A DNA stretch of 38,769 nt, from contig CABUWA010000004.1 of assembly GCA_902495085.1 (NCBI GenBank), positions 1 through 38,769 of the forward strand. The letters run 5' to 3'. This DNA comes from an uncultured Collinsella sp. GTDB lineage: Bacteria; Actinomycetota; Coriobacteriia; Coriobacteriales; Coriobacteriaceae. Below, piece by piece: positions 1 to 8,507 of the stretch (position 1 is the stretch's first letter; each line of letters opens with the position of its first letter). Position numbers and translations under genes: made by a program. Under the pieces are notes generated by a model. It saw nothing but the letters and a program-made list of their open reading frames with translations, was not told the origin of the DNA and ran no database searches.

Positions 1-684
1 ATGCAAAAGCTGCGCGATTGGGACCTTGGGGATAGCCTGACGAGCGACGACTATCTGATTGTCGCGGGCGACTTTGGCTTTCCGTGGGATTTCTCTGCCG
101 AGGAATGCACCGATATCGCTTGGCTGGAATCGCGCCCCTATGCCGTGCTGTTCGTCGACGGCAACCACGAGCGTTTCGATCACTGGGCGGAGCGTCCCAT
201 GGAGCTGTGGCACGGTGGGCTGACGCAGCGCCTGTCGGATACCTCGCCCATACGGTGCCTGACGCGCGGTGAGGTTTTTGAGCTCGACGGCTCAACGGTC
301 TTTTCCATGGGCGGTGCCACGAGCGTGGATAAGGAATACCGCATTCCGTATTCCAGCTGGTGGCCGCAGGAGCTGCCGGACGAGCGCAACTTTGAGGAGG
401 CGCGGGCAAAGCTCGACAGCGTGGGCTGGAAGGTCGACTACGTGATCACCCACACCTGCTCCACGCGCATGCTTTCGCCCACGCTCTATCCGGCGCCCGG
501 CTGGAATTACCCCGCCGTTGATCGGCTTACGGCGTTTTTCGATGAGCTGGAAGACTGCTTGGATTACAAGCGCTGGTACTACGGGCATTTTCATCGGGAT
601 GCCAACCCGGCCGAACGCCACACCGTGCTCTACGACTGCATCGTTCGCCTGGGTGACGAACTCCAGCCTTGGGATGTTGCGTAG
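1..684 (+). CDS. Metallophosphoesterase, 5' end missing
   Basis: Calcineurin-like phosphoesterase that uses two metal ions to hydrolyse a phosphoester; the substrate cannot be told. The visible 227 residues contain GDFG (23-26), GNHE (54-57), a VITH histidine (H151) and GHFH (195-198), which are metal and phosphate ligands of the family in the usual order. The first family motif, Asp-x-His in a GDTHG-like strand, should lie about 20 residues before GDFG and is absent, so the ATG at position 1 is probably an internal Met and the gene starts outside the window. Only 15 bases separate its stop from the convergent gene on the minus strand. Family call is firm, physiological role unknown. Confidence 0.85.
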   Translation: MQKLRDWDLGDSLTSDDYLIVAGDFGFPWDFSAEECTDIAWLESRPYAVLFVDGNHERFDHWAERPMELWHGGLTQRLSDTSPIRCLTRGEVFELDGSTVFSMGGATSVDKEYRIPYSSWWPQELPDERNFEEARAKLDSVGWKVDYVITHTCSTRMLSPTLYPAPGWNYPAVDRLTAFFDELEDCLDYKRWYYGHFHRDANPAERHTVLYDCIVRLGDELQPWDVA

Positions 685-699
685 GGGCGGGGTGGCTGG

Positions 700-1710
700 C
701 TACTCGGCCGTTATGGTGATGTTCTCCCGGTGCGCGCGGATGACGTCCCAGCTAAAGTGCTCGACCAGCTGCTCGGCGGTACGCGGCGTGGTGTCCGGCG
801 CGATGCCTGTTTGTCCGGCGAGCCAGCCCAGCAGTGCCTCGGGTTTGCCAAAGCGGGTGCGGAGTTCGCCCAGGTCCAGATCGCGGTCGCGCTTGGAAAG
901 GCGGCGGCCGTCCGGCGACATGAGCAGCGGAATGTGCGCGTAGCGCGGCGTGAGAAGTCCCAGCAGATGCTGCAGATAGATTTGACGCGGCGTGGAGCCA
1001 AGCAGGTCGCATCCGCGTACGATCTCGGTAACACCCATGGCGGCGTCATCGACCACCACGGCCAGTTGATAGGCAAACACGCCGTCGCTGCGGCGCACCA
1101 AAAAGTCGCCGCACTCGGTGGCGAGTGCCTCGCATTGGGCCCCGTACGTGCGGTCCACGAATTCGACCACATCGTCTGCGAGGTCGTCGACGGCGGGCAC
1201 GCGCAGGCGCGTGGCCGGAGCGCGCAGGGCACTGCGGCGGGCGACCTCTTCGGCCGAAAGGCCTCGGCAGGCACCGCGGTAGATGGGCGTGCCGTCGCTG
1301 GCATGCGGCGCGCTTGCGGTGTGGAGCTCGGCGCGCGTGCAAAAGCAGGGGTAGGTGAGGCCGGCGTCTTGCAGCTGGCGCAAGGCGCTCTCGTACAGGT
1401 CTAGGCGATCGTGCTGGTAGTAGGGGCCTTCGTCCCACTCCAGCCCCAGCCAGGCTAGGTCGTCGATGAGTTGGGCGGCAAGTTCCGGGCGCTTACAGCG
1501 ATCGTCTAGGTCCTCGATGCGCAACACAATGCTGCCGCCTTGGCTGCGGGCCGAAAGCCACGCGCACAGGCAGCTGAACACGTTGCCCAGGTGCATGCGG
1601 CCCGAAGGCGACGGAGCAAAGCGACCCACGACGGGCGCGGGAACGGAGGCGGGCTGTGCCGTGGGCGCGTCCGCGGCGGGCGTTGCTATGTTGCGTGCGT
1701 TGATATCCAT
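700..1710 (-). CDS. gluQ: Glutamyl-Q tRNA(Asp) synthetase
   Basis: Truncated paralogue of glutamyl-tRNA synthetase that lacks the anticodon-binding domain. The family (YadB/GluQ-RS) activates glutamate and attaches it to queuosine in the anticodon of tRNA(Asp). The 336-residue length fits. Seen: RFAPSPSGRMHLGN with the HIGH-type signature at 40-43, the LRIEDLD element around 63-69, the family zinc ligands C122-x-C124, Y144 and C148, and the KMSKS equivalent RLSKRD at 270-275. The first ~27 residues are an Ala/Pro-rich extension. There is no Shine-Dalgarno before the ATG, and a TATACT box ends only eight bases upstream, so the message may be leaderless. A GTG at codon 28 is an alternative start. 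It converges on the phosphoesterase gene. Confidence 0.88.
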   Translation of the reverse strand: MDINARNIATPAADAPTAQPASVPAPVVGRFAPSPSGRMHLGNVFSCLCAWLSARSQGGSIVLRIEDLDDRCKRPELAAQLIDDLAWLGLEWDEGPYYQHDRLDLYESALRQLQDAGLTYPCFCTRAELHTASAPHASDGTPIYRGACRGLSAEEVARRSALRAPATRLRVPAVDDLADDVVEFVDRTYGAQCEALATECGDFLVRRSDGVFAYQLAVVVDDAAMGVTEIVRGCDLLGSTPRQIYLQHLLGLLTPRYAHIPLLMSPDGRRLSKRDRDLDLGELRTRFGKPEALLGWLAGQTGIAPDTTPRTAEQLVEHFSWDVIRAHRENITITAE

Positions 1711-1717
1711 GCGGACG

Positions 1718-1723
1718 AGTATA
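1718..1723 (-). promoter_or_regulatory. -10 box of gluQ, leaderless configuration
   Basis: Read on the minus strand this is TATACT. Transcription starting about seven bases downstream would begin at or next to the A of the gluQ ATG (1710). I see no good -35 at the usual distance, so this rests on the -10 and the missing ribosome binding site. Confidence 0.5.
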
Positions 1724-1848
1724 GCGCGGGGGCGCGATGGGGAGGCGTCACGGTGGTTCGCAAGTTGTCGAGGCCTCGCATTGCGTATGGCGGGCCGCGG
1801 ACTCGGTGCTTTGATTCCTGTCCATCAACTCGGTACCTTTGACGACAG

Positions 1849-1882
1849 AACCCCCGGCAGCTCTTCGCAACTGCCGGGGGTT
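1849..1882. other. Perfect 12-bp hairpin in the gluQ-DUF2207 gap
   Basis: AACCCCCGGCAG pairs perfectly with CTGCCGGGGGTT across a 10-base loop. No T-run follows on either strand, so it is a weak case for a simple intrinsic terminator. The remainder of the gap 1711-2226 holds one palindromic repeat (2075-2105); I see no gene in it. Confidence 0.55.
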
Positions 1883-2074
1883 CCGCGGAAAAGGGGGACA
1901 TGATCCTCAAGCGAACGGCAAAGGGGCAAACCGTTTTCGCTCAACTGCTTTATGCCCCTCGGCTGGCGGCTCAATCAGCGCGTGCCGCGCCCACACAAAG
2001 CCGCTACACCTGTGACGGAGCTGTGAAGTGGTATCTATTGCCGGGGCGGGCTATGCCAAGGGTGTCCCTAATGA

Positions 2075-2105
2075 CTAGTCATTTAAGAACGTCCCCAATG
2101 ACTAG
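2075..2105 (+). repeat. Palindromic repeat, CTAGTCATT family, copy 1
   Basis: The 31-bp unit has inverted ends CTAGTCATT and AATGACTAG around AACGTCCCC. Copy 2 at 4263-4293, on the opposite strand, matches 29 of 31 bases. The bases just upstream (2068-2078, CCCTAATGACTAG) repeat the end motif, so the element may be longer. The two copies bracket the DUF2207 gene. Confidence 0.8.
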
Positions 2106-2226
2106 CTGCCGGGGTGCTGGTGTGACTTTCATCCCGTTTGGCGCTCCGGTCGCCTAGATGTTCGCCATGCGTACCCGCAAACGTGGGACAATGGCGCTGT
2201 TGGTTTTACAGACAAAGGATGTGCCT

Positions 2227-4170
2227 ATGAACACCCTCGCCGCCAAAGTCAGCCGGCAGCGCCACCTGTTTGCGCGATTCGCTTCCGTCTGCGTGCTCGT
2301 CACGCTTGCGTTGTTGCTGCTGCCTGTCGCCGCGCACGCCGACGGCTACTCCATGACCCAGACCTATATCAGTGCCACGGTCGAGGCCGATGGATCGCTG
2401 ACCGTTGTCGAGGGACGCCAGTTTGATTTCGACGACGACATCAACGGCGTGTTTTGGGAGATCAATACGGGCTCCAACCAGCAGGGCGGCACGGCGGGCG
2501 TCGACGTGCTGAGTGTCGAGGAAGAGGACACCGCGTTTAACAAAGTCGATAGCGCGAACAAGGGCGACTCTGGCGTCTACACGGTCGAGCAGACCGGTGA
2601 CGGCGTAAGGATTAAGGTGTTCAGCCCCCACGAGAGCGGCGACAGCGCGATCTATTACGTGAGCTACACCATGACCGGTGCGGTCATGAACTGGGCCGAT
2701 ACCGCCGAGCTCTACTGGAAGTTTGTGGGCGACGGCTGGTCCGCGGACTCCGATGACGTTGAGATGGAAGTGTACTTCGCAAATGCCGCTGCCGGGACGG
2801 CGGCCGTCAAGGGCGATAACTTCCGCGCATGGGGCCACGGCCCGCTGACGGGCGATGTATCGCTCGATGCGGACGAACCCATGGTCACCTATACCATTCC
2901 CTGCGTGCATCAGGGCGAATTCGCCGAGGCACGCATCGCCTTCCCTAGCGACTGGGTGCCGCAGCTTGCCGCTTCGGGCGAAGAGCGCATGTCAACGATC
3001 CTGAGCGAAGAGAAGGAATGGGCCGACGAAGCTAACGCCCGCCGCGCTCACGCTCGCATGATTGCCAATGCACTTGCCGTGCTAAGTGTTGTTGCGGCGG
3101 TGGCCTTTACCGGCACAATCGTTATGCTCAAGCTGCGCAAGCGCAAGCCCAAGCCGCTTTTCCAGGACGAATATTTCCGCGATGTGCCTTCGGCCGACCA
3201 TCCCGCCGTGCTTTCGGCCCTCATGAGCTGGAACGAGGTGCCCGATCAGGCATATATCGCCACGCTCATGAAGCTCACTGACGACCGTGTGATCAAGCTG
3301 GAGCAGGCGACCGTGACCAAGGCCAAGAAGGGTCTGTTGGGGCGTGAAAAAGAAGAGCAGACGTATCGCGTGACGGTGAGTGATGCGGGCTGGAAGTCGG
3401 CCAAGGGCATTGACCACATGGTGCTCAAGGTCTTCTTTGCCGGTACTAAGCCTGACGAGAACGGCGATCGCTCGCGCACGTTCGACGAGCTGCAGCACTA
3501 CGTCAAGCAGCACGCTACACCCGTGGGTGATAAGCTCGAGGACTATCAGAACACCGTTAAGGGCAAGCTGGCCGATAGCGAGTACGTTGCCTCGGACGGC
3601 ATTGTTGCAATGGTGTTTTGCCTGGTTCTTGGTATCCTGATTGCCTTTGTTCCCGTGGGATCCATCTTCTTTACCGATGGCGCACAGGCGAACATTACCG
3701 CCGCGGTTATCTCGGTGCCGATTGTGCTGGTGGGTATCGGCGTGGGCCTTACGTTCCGCCGCTTTACGCCGGAGGGCGCCGAGGTGGCGGCTCGCTGCAA
3801 GGCACTTAAGCATTGGCTCGAGGACTTCACTCGTCTAAAGGAAGCCGTCCCGGGCGATCTGGTGCTGTGGAACAAGCTGCTGGTGATGGGCGTGGCGCTG
3901 GGTGTTTCCAAGGAAGTGCTGCGTCAGCTTGCCGAGGCCGTGCCTGCGGACCTGCGCAACAGCGACGATTTCTACGACAACTACCCCTGCTACTGGTGGT
4001 ACTACCATCATTACGGTACCGAGTCCCCGCTCGATTCATTCGATGACGTGTATCACGAGACCATCCGCGAGCTGGCTTCGAGCTCCGATAGCTCGAGCGG
4101 CGGCAGCGGCGGCGGCTTCTCTGGCGGCGGAGGCGGCGGCGTCGGCGGAGGCGGCGGCGGAACGTTCTAA
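2227..4170 (+). CDS. DUF2207 family membrane protein
   Basis: Predicted membrane protein of the DUF2207 (YciQ-like) family; its biochemical role is unknown. The ATG at 2227 is chosen over one at 2158 because AAAGGA lies seven bases before it and a signal peptide then begins correctly. Of 647 residues, 1-38 form a signal peptide ending VAAHA. A beta-rich extracytoplasmic domain follows. Membrane segments lie at about 279-301, 459-482 and 490-510, with a cytoplasmic region between the first two. The C-terminus is a Ser/Gly tail with long glycine runs, a hallmark of the family. It is monocistronic, with its own terminator at 4184-4231, and is flanked by inverted copies of a short palindromic repeat. 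Confidence 0.88.
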   Translation: MNTLAAKVSRQRHLFARFASVCVLVTLALLLLPVAAHADGYSMTQTYISATVEADGSLTVVEGRQFDFDDDINGVFWEINTGSNQQGGTAGVDVLSVEEEDTAFNKVDSANKGDSGVYTVEQTGDGVRIKVFSPHESGDSAIYYVSYTMTGAVMNWADTAELYWKFVGDGWSADSDDVEMEVYFANAAAGTAAVKGDNFRAWGHGPLTGDVSLDADEPMVTYTIPCVHQGEFAEARIAFPSDWVPQLAASGEERMSTILSEEKEWADEANARRAHARMIANALAVLSVVAAVAFTGTIVMLKLRKRKPKPLFQDEYFRDVPSADHPAVLSALMSWNEVPDQAYIATLMKLTDDRVIKLEQATVTKAKKGLLGREKEEQTYRVTVSDAGWKSAKGIDHMVLKVFFAGTKPDENGDRSRTFDELQHYVKQHATPVGDKLEDYQNTVKGKLADSEYVASDGIVAMVFCLVLGILIAFVPVGSIFFTDGAQANITAAVISVPIVLVGIGVGLTFRRFTPEGAEVAARCKALKHWLEDFTRLKEAVPGDLVLWNKLLVMGVALGVSKEVLRQLAEAVPADLRNSDDFYDNYPCYWWYYHHYGTESPLDSFDDVYHETIRELASSSDSSSGGSGGGFSGGGGGGVGGGGGGTF

Positions 4171-4183
4171 CGGTCGTAAATCA

Positions 4184-4231
4184 TGGGATGGGCTTTTCTC
4201 GACAGCCGTCGGGGAAGCCCATCCCATTTTT
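4184..4231 (+). terminator. Terminator of the DUF2207 gene
   Basis: A perfect 12-bp stem (TGGGATGGGCTT with AAGCCCATCCCA), a 19-base loop and TTTTT follow 13 bases after the stop codon. Confidence 0.9.
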
Positions 4232-4262
4232 ATGCGCTACCTACGAAGACTGTCCCCAACGA

Positions 4263-4293
4263 CTAGTCACTGGGGACGTTCCTAAATGACTAG
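4263..4293 (-). repeat. Palindromic repeat, CTAGTCATT family, copy 2
   Basis: The reverse complement of this 31-bp unit differs from copy 1 (2075-2105) at only two positions, both A/G, and the GTCCCC core is kept. It lies between the DUF2207 terminator and the acetyltransferase stop codon. Confidence 0.8.
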
Positions 4294-4308
4294 GTATGGC
4301 TGCCGGGT

Positions 4309-4950
4309 TTAGGCTGTTAGATCGAGTTCGTAGAGGAAGCTTTCGCGCGGCATGTCGTGACGGCGCTCTTCGCGGTTGGCGCGGTGCGTGGCCGTGCGCT
4401 TAAAGCCGTGCAGCTCGTAGAACTTCCACGAGCAGTTGGAGTCGGTGTACAGGTGCGCCCTCGTCGCTCCAAGCGAGGACAGGTGCGAGACCGCGGCATC
4501 GAGCAGAACCGTGCCAACGCCCAGGCCATGGACATCGCGATCCACGGCAAGCAGCGTGACCTCGTTGTCGTGCGGCAACGGGCTGCTCTCGAGCAGGCGG
4601 TTGTTGGTTCGGATGGTTGCGCGCACAAACGAGAGATACTCGGCGCAGGCATCAGGCTCCAGCTCACGCATCTGCGATAGCAGTGCGCGTTCGGTATCCA
4701 TCCAATGCTCGTTGATAGCGACGCCGGAGTTCTGTCCCGCACGCGCGAGCGAAATGCCACGCGCCTGACCGTCGATTACGGCAACCTGTGAAAACGTCGA
4801 CGACGAAAGGCAATAGGCGAGGTCGCACGCGGCCTCAAGGCGGTTGTACTCATCGTTATCCGAATTGTTATGCCAAAGCTGCTGCAGAATCAGCGCGATG
4901 GCGTCGAAGTCTTCGGTATCAAACGGTCGGTAGAGAACCCGCGAGACCAT
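4309..4950 (-). CDS. GNAT family N-acetyltransferase
   Basis: Acetyl-CoA-dependent acyltransferase of the GNAT fold with an unknown acceptor. The acetyl-CoA loop is seen as DRDVHGLGVGTVLL around 137-150, a variant of the usual Q/R-x-x-G-x-G/A, followed by a helix. The conserved motif B region NCSWKFYELHGFKR lies at 172-185. The length of 213 residues is slightly above the minimal fold; the first ~120 residues hold an acidic, Asn-rich stretch and may add a substrate-binding segment. An AGAAAGAGG ribosome site precedes the ATG. It stands alone, divergent from purH across a 277-base gap (4951-5227) in which I see only an AT-rich stretch at about 5129-5150 that could hold a promoter. Confidence 0.85.
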   Translation of the reverse strand: MVSRVLYRPFDTEDFDAIALILQQLWHNNSDNDEYNRLEAACDLAYCLSSSTFSQVAVIDGQARGISLARAGQNSGVAINEHWMDTERALLSQMRELEPDACAEYLSFVRATIRTNNRLLESSPLPHDNEVTLLAVDRDVHGLGVGTVLLDAAVSHLSSLGATRAHLYTDSNCSWKFYELHGFKRTATHRANREERRHDMPRESFLYELDLTA

Positions 4951-5227
4951 GGTGCCTCTTTCTTTTGCGGATGCATATCGAGCACAGTTCTACCACGCCA
5001 TTGGCATCTAATTATGGTGCCCCTGTGTTCCATGAACTCACCGTGCCCGGTGCCATGCCCATCCCCTCCGCTCGCAAACTTTTTCTGCACATGCGCCCGT
5101 TGCGGGGTGCATCGATGCGCTCGATGCGCTACATTAAATCAGTATTTTCAATGCCGCTGCGCGAGCGCTGCAGATCGACGTATCACCGACTCACAGAGCA
5201 CGGCGGCGTACCAGACAGGAGGACTGC

Positions 5228-6835
5228 ATGGGATCTGATGTGAAGATCGCACGCGCGTTGATCTCGGTTACCGATAAGACGGGCGTCGTCGATTTCGCAC
5301 GGACGCTGGTTGATGACTTTGGCGTCGAGATCATCTCTACGGGCGGCACGGCTCGTGCCATTGAGGACGCGGGCGTTCCCGTAACCCCCATCGAGGAGTT
5401 CACGGGCTATCCCGAGATGATGGACGGCCGCGTCAAGACGCTGCACCCCAAGGTTCACGGTGCGCTGCTGGCCCGCCGCGATTCCGAGCAGCACATGCAG
5501 GAGGCCGCTGAGCACGGCATTAAGCTGATCGACCTGGTCGTCGTCAACCTGTACGAGTTCGAGAAGACCGTTGCCAACCCCGAGGTCACCTTTGCGGACG
5601 CCATCGAGCACATCGACATCGGTGGCCCCTCCATGCTGCGCTCTGCCGCCAAGAACGCCACGAGCGTTACCGTCATTTCCGACCCGGCCGACTATGACGC
5701 CGTCCTGGCCGAGATGCACGAGACCGGTGGCTGCACCACGCTTTCCACCCGTCGTCGCCTGCAGGTGAAGGTCTACCAGACCACCGCCGCCTACGACACG
5801 GCTATCTCCCGTTGGCTTGCCGCCCAGGCAAGCGACGTGGCGGACACCTCTGCCAAGCTCGAGATCTCGCTGGAGAAGGTCGACGACCTGCGCTATGGCG
5901 AGAATCCTCAGCAGAAGGCTACGGTCTACCGCTTTGCCGAGGGCTGCGAGAACACCGCGAGCTCGCAGTTCCCGCTCGTTGGCTCCGAGCAGATCCAGGG
6001 CAAGCCGCTCAGCTACAACAACTATCTGGATGCCGATGCCGCTTGGAACCTGGTCCGCGAGTTCGACGAGCCGGCCTGCGTGATCCTCAAGCACCAGAAC
6101 CCCTGCGGTTCCGCCGTTGCCGAGGACATCACGGCTGCCTACGATCGCGCTTTCGCCTGCGATCCCAAGAGCGCCTTTGGCGGCATCATCGCCTGCAACC
6201 GCGAGGTTCCCTATGAGCTGGTCGAGCACTTTGCCGATCAGAACAAGCAGTTCGTCGAGGTTATCATCGCCCCGAGTTACACCGACGAGGCGCTCGAGCG
6301 CATGGCCAAGCGCCCCAACCTGCGCGTGCTGGCCACCGGCGGCGTGGACCACGGCGCCCAGGTGGAGCTGCGCTCCATTGACGGCGGCATGCTGGTGCAG
6401 GAAGTCGATCACGTGACCGAGGATCCCGCGACCTTTACGTTCCCCACCGACCGCAAGCCCACCGACGCCGAGATGGCCGAGCTCGAGTTTGCCTGGAAGG
6501 TCTGCAAGGGCGTCAAGTCCAACGCCATCCTGGTCTCCAAGGGTAAGGCCGGCATTGGCATGGGCCCGGGTCAGCCCAACCGCGTTGACTCTGCACTGCT
6601 TGCCTGCGAGCGCGCCGAGGACTTCTGCGAGCGCGAGGGCGTGGAGAAGGGCGGCTTTGCCTGCGCAAGCGACGCATTCTTCCCATTCCGCGACAACGTC
6701 GACGTGCTTGCTGCACACGGCGTGACCTGCATCATCCAGCCCGGCGGCTCCAAGCGCGACGACGAGAGCATTCAGGCCTGCAACGAGCACAATATTGCTA
6801 TGGTCTTTACCGGCGCCCGCCACTTTAGGCACTAA
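5228..6835 (+). CDS. purH: Bifunctional AICAR transformylase / IMP cyclohydrolase
   Basis: Catalyses the last two steps of de novo purine synthesis, AICAR to FAICAR with 10-formyl-THF and then ring closure to IMP. The 535 residues match the family length. The N-terminal MGS-like cyclohydrolase domain (about 1-195) shows STGGTA, DGRVKTLHPKVHG and IGGPSMLRSAAKN. The C-terminal transformylase domain shows LSYNNYLDADAAW, the catalytic KHQNPCGS with K288-H289, GIGMGPGQPNRVD, SDAFFPF and the end GARHFRH. GGAGG sits six to ten bases before the ATG. It is monocistronic with a strong terminator. I looked for a purine riboswitch upstream and did not recognise one. Confidence 0.97.
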   Translation: MGSDVKIARALISVTDKTGVVDFARTLVDDFGVEIISTGGTARAIEDAGVPVTPIEEFTGYPEMMDGRVKTLHPKVHGALLARRDSEQHMQEAAEHGIKLIDLVVVNLYEFEKTVANPEVTFADAIEHIDIGGPSMLRSAAKNATSVTVISDPADYDAVLAEMHETGGCTTLSTRRRLQVKVYQTTAAYDTAISRWLAAQASDVADTSAKLEISLEKVDDLRYGENPQQKATVYRFAEGCENTASSQFPLVGSEQIQGKPLSYNNYLDADAAWNLVREFDEPACVILKHQNPCGSAVAEDITAAYDRAFACDPKSAFGGIIACNREVPYELVEHFADQNKQFVEVIIAPSYTDEALERMAKRPNLRVLATGGVDHGAQVELRSIDGGMLVQEVDHVTEDPATFTFPTDRKPTDAEMAELEFAWKVCKGVKSNAILVSKGKAGIGMGPGQPNRVDSALLACERAEDFCEREGVEKGGFACASDAFFPFRDNVDVLAAHGVTCIIQPGGSKRDDESIQACNEHNIAMVFTGARHFRH

Positions 6836-6864
6836 GTTTCGCCCCGGAACAAAATAATCTCTGC

Positions 6865-6903
6865 AAAAGACGGCTGCTCCGTTTGGAGGGCCGTCTTTTT
6901 GGT
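6865..6903 (+). terminator. purH terminator
   Basis: Stem AAAAGACGGC / GCCGTCTTTT (6865-6874 with 6890-6899) ends in a T-run, 30 bases after the purH stop. Confidence 0.92.
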
Positions 6904-6916
6904 ATAAGAGGACGGA

Positions 6917-7648
6917 ATGACTAACACGAAAGGTACAACCATGCCCCAGATTGATGATGCCGAGCTGTTTGGCAATGCCGAGGATCAGCGTGCGTACGAG
7001 GACTTTTGCGCCAATCAGGAGGCGGTCGAGAAGTTCACGCTCGACAAGCCCGCGCTTATCTGCCGCTGGCGCATGTCCAACAAAAAGGTGCCCATGCTCA
7101 ACCGCCACATTCGTGCGCTGTCCGAGCGCCTGGTGCAGGGCGAGCCGCTTACCCATAACATGCTCAGCTGGGCCAAACAGCACGTTGAGTGGTCGCTTGC
7201 CGAGGGCGATTACACCGCACGCGACGGCGTGCTCATGCTGGTGATCGACGTTAACGGCAACGCCGCCATGACGGTGGGGGAGTACGAGCCGCTCGCCGAT
7301 ACGTCGGCCAAGGCGCTGCGTGCCCGCTCCGCCGAGGCCCGCTCCGAGGCCGACGAAACCGGCGTGGCGCCCGAGCTGCTCGCCGCTGTCAACAACGGCG
7401 AGCTCGCCTTTGTGGCGCCGGCGGACGAGTGCCTGTGCGGCACGGCGACGCTCATCGAACAGCTGGCCCAGACCAAGGGCATCTCGGTCACGCGCGTAGA
7501 TATTCCCGCGCAGCTTAAGGGCGCGCTGTTCCTAGTGAGCGACGAGCACGGCGTGGTCCCCGCAACCGAGACGGACGCCGCCGAGGCCGACGCCGCCACG
7601 GTCGCCTTCTTCGCCGAAGGCTACGAAAAGCTCCGTGCCCGCCGCTAA
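6917..7648 (+). CDS. Conserved-looking protein of unknown function
   Basis: I do not recognise this 243-residue protein. It is soluble, acidic and Ala/Glu-rich, with no signal peptide or membrane segment. Features that stand out are RWRMSNKKVPMLNRHIRAL near 50-70, a beta-like stretch VLMLVIDVNGNAAMTVGEY near 105-122, and ADECLCGTATLIEQL near 170. The general order faintly recalls PLP fold-type IV enzymes, but I see no catalytic lysine context and do not propose it. ATG 6917 follows AGAGGA; ATG 6941 follows GAAAGG and gives a more natural N-terminus (MPQIDDAEL), so the true start is open. Codon use matches its neighbours. A repeat element begins within its stop codon. Confidence 0.75.
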   Translation: MTNTKGTTMPQIDDAELFGNAEDQRAYEDFCANQEAVEKFTLDKPALICRWRMSNKKVPMLNRHIRALSERLVQGEPLTHNMLSWAKQHVEWSLAEGDYTARDGVLMLVIDVNGNAAMTVGEYEPLADTSAKALRARSAEARSEADETGVAPELLAAVNNGELAFVAPADECLCGTATLIEQLAQTKGISVTRVDIPAQLKGALFLVSDEHGVVPATETDAAEADAATVAFFAEGYEKLRARR

Positions 7649-7690
7649 ATGATTTTTCTGGGACGGGGATTAAGAATCATTTTGGTCCCC
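7647..7690 (+). repeat. Palindrome with AAATGATT arms and a GGGAC core
   Basis: AAATGATT (7647-7654) pairs with AATCATTT (7675-7682). GGGAC at 7660-7664 is answered by GTCCC at 7685-7689. It begins within the TAA of the preceding gene. The plan is like the other palindromes in the window, but this family has a single copy here. Confidence 0.55.
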
Positions 7691-7826
7691 GCCACCGCTG
7701 CGAGTGCGAGGCGGACAAAACGCCCCCGCTCGCGAACAGTTCTGTCACCTTGGTACCGCGCGCGGTGCACACCTGCAGTTTCGCGGCCATAATGGTGGCA
7801 AGACAACCAAGAGGGGAGCGGAATCC

Positions 7827-8498
7827 ATGGCGCTAATCTATATCGTTGAGGACGACGAGCCCATCCGTCGCGAGCTCGCCGACATTTTGGCGCGTGCCGG
7901 TTTTGAGGTCGAGGCCTGCGAATCGTTTGAGCATGTCTCGCGCGATATTCTCGCCGCCGCGCCCGACCTGGTGCTGCTCGACCTCACGCTTCCCGTCAAG
8001 GACGGCCAGCATATCTGCCACGAGGTTCGCCGCGAATCCGAGGTCCCCATCATCGTCCTCACGTCGCGCACGACCGAGATCGACGAGGTCATGGCCATGA
8101 CGCTCGGCGCGGACGACTTTGTTCCCAAGCCCTACAGCGCCCGTGTGCTCGTGGCGCGCATCAATGCCTTGCTGCGTCGCACCGCGGCGGCAGGCGAGCG
8201 CAGCACGCTCGTCCACAAGGGATTGGAGCTCGACCTCGCCCGCTCCATGGTCACCAATACGGCAACCGGCGACAGTACCGAGCTCACCAAAAACGAGCTG
8301 CGTATCCTTTCGCTGCTCTTGGGTCGCGCGGGCAAGATCGTCTCGCGTCCGGCCATCATGCAGGACCTGTGGGACTCCGACGCCTTCGTGGACGACAACA
8401 CGCTTACCGTCAACATCAACCGCCTGCGCACCACGCTCGAAAAAATCGGCATCAAGGGGTATTTGACGACGCACCGCGGCCAAGGCTATTCGGTCTAG
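7827..8498 (+). CDS. OmpR/PhoB-type response regulator
   Basis: DNA-binding two-component regulator of 223 residues. The receiver domain (1-~118) shows the acidic pair E8-D9-D10, the phospho-acceptor D52 in LLDLTLP, T79 and K101 in PKPYS. The winged-helix effector (about 128-223) ends with the family signature VNINRLRTTLEKIGIKGYLTTHRGQGYSV. The start is ATG 7827, preceded by GAGGGGA; the reading frame extends further upstream but without receiver homology. It is co-transcribed with the kinase nine bases downstream. A CATAAT at 7788-7793 is a possible -10. The target genes are not visible here. Confidence 0.93.
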   Translation: MALIYIVEDDEPIRRELADILARAGFEVEACESFEHVSRDILAAAPDLVLLDLTLPVKDGQHICHEVRRESEVPIIVLTSRTTEIDEVMAMTLGADDFVPKPYSARVLVARINALLRRTAAAGERSTLVHKGLELDLARSMVTNTATGDSTELTKNELRILSLLLGRAGKIVSRPAIMQDLWDSDAFVDDNTLTVNINRLRTTLEKIGIKGYLTTHRGQGYSV

Positions 8499-8507
8499 GG
8501 GCCGGCT

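Noticed and set aside
1849..1882. tRNA or attenuator at the GC-rich hairpin
   Set aside because: No cloverleaf, T-loop or CCA end; it is only a single hairpin with no T-run.
4951..5227. Possible purine riboswitch before purH
   Set aside because: I could not find the conserved purine aptamer loops or a terminator/antiterminator pair in this gap.
5183..7183. 666-codon minus-strand frame opposite purH
   Set aside because: Shadow of purH; it crosses the purH terminator and has no family features.
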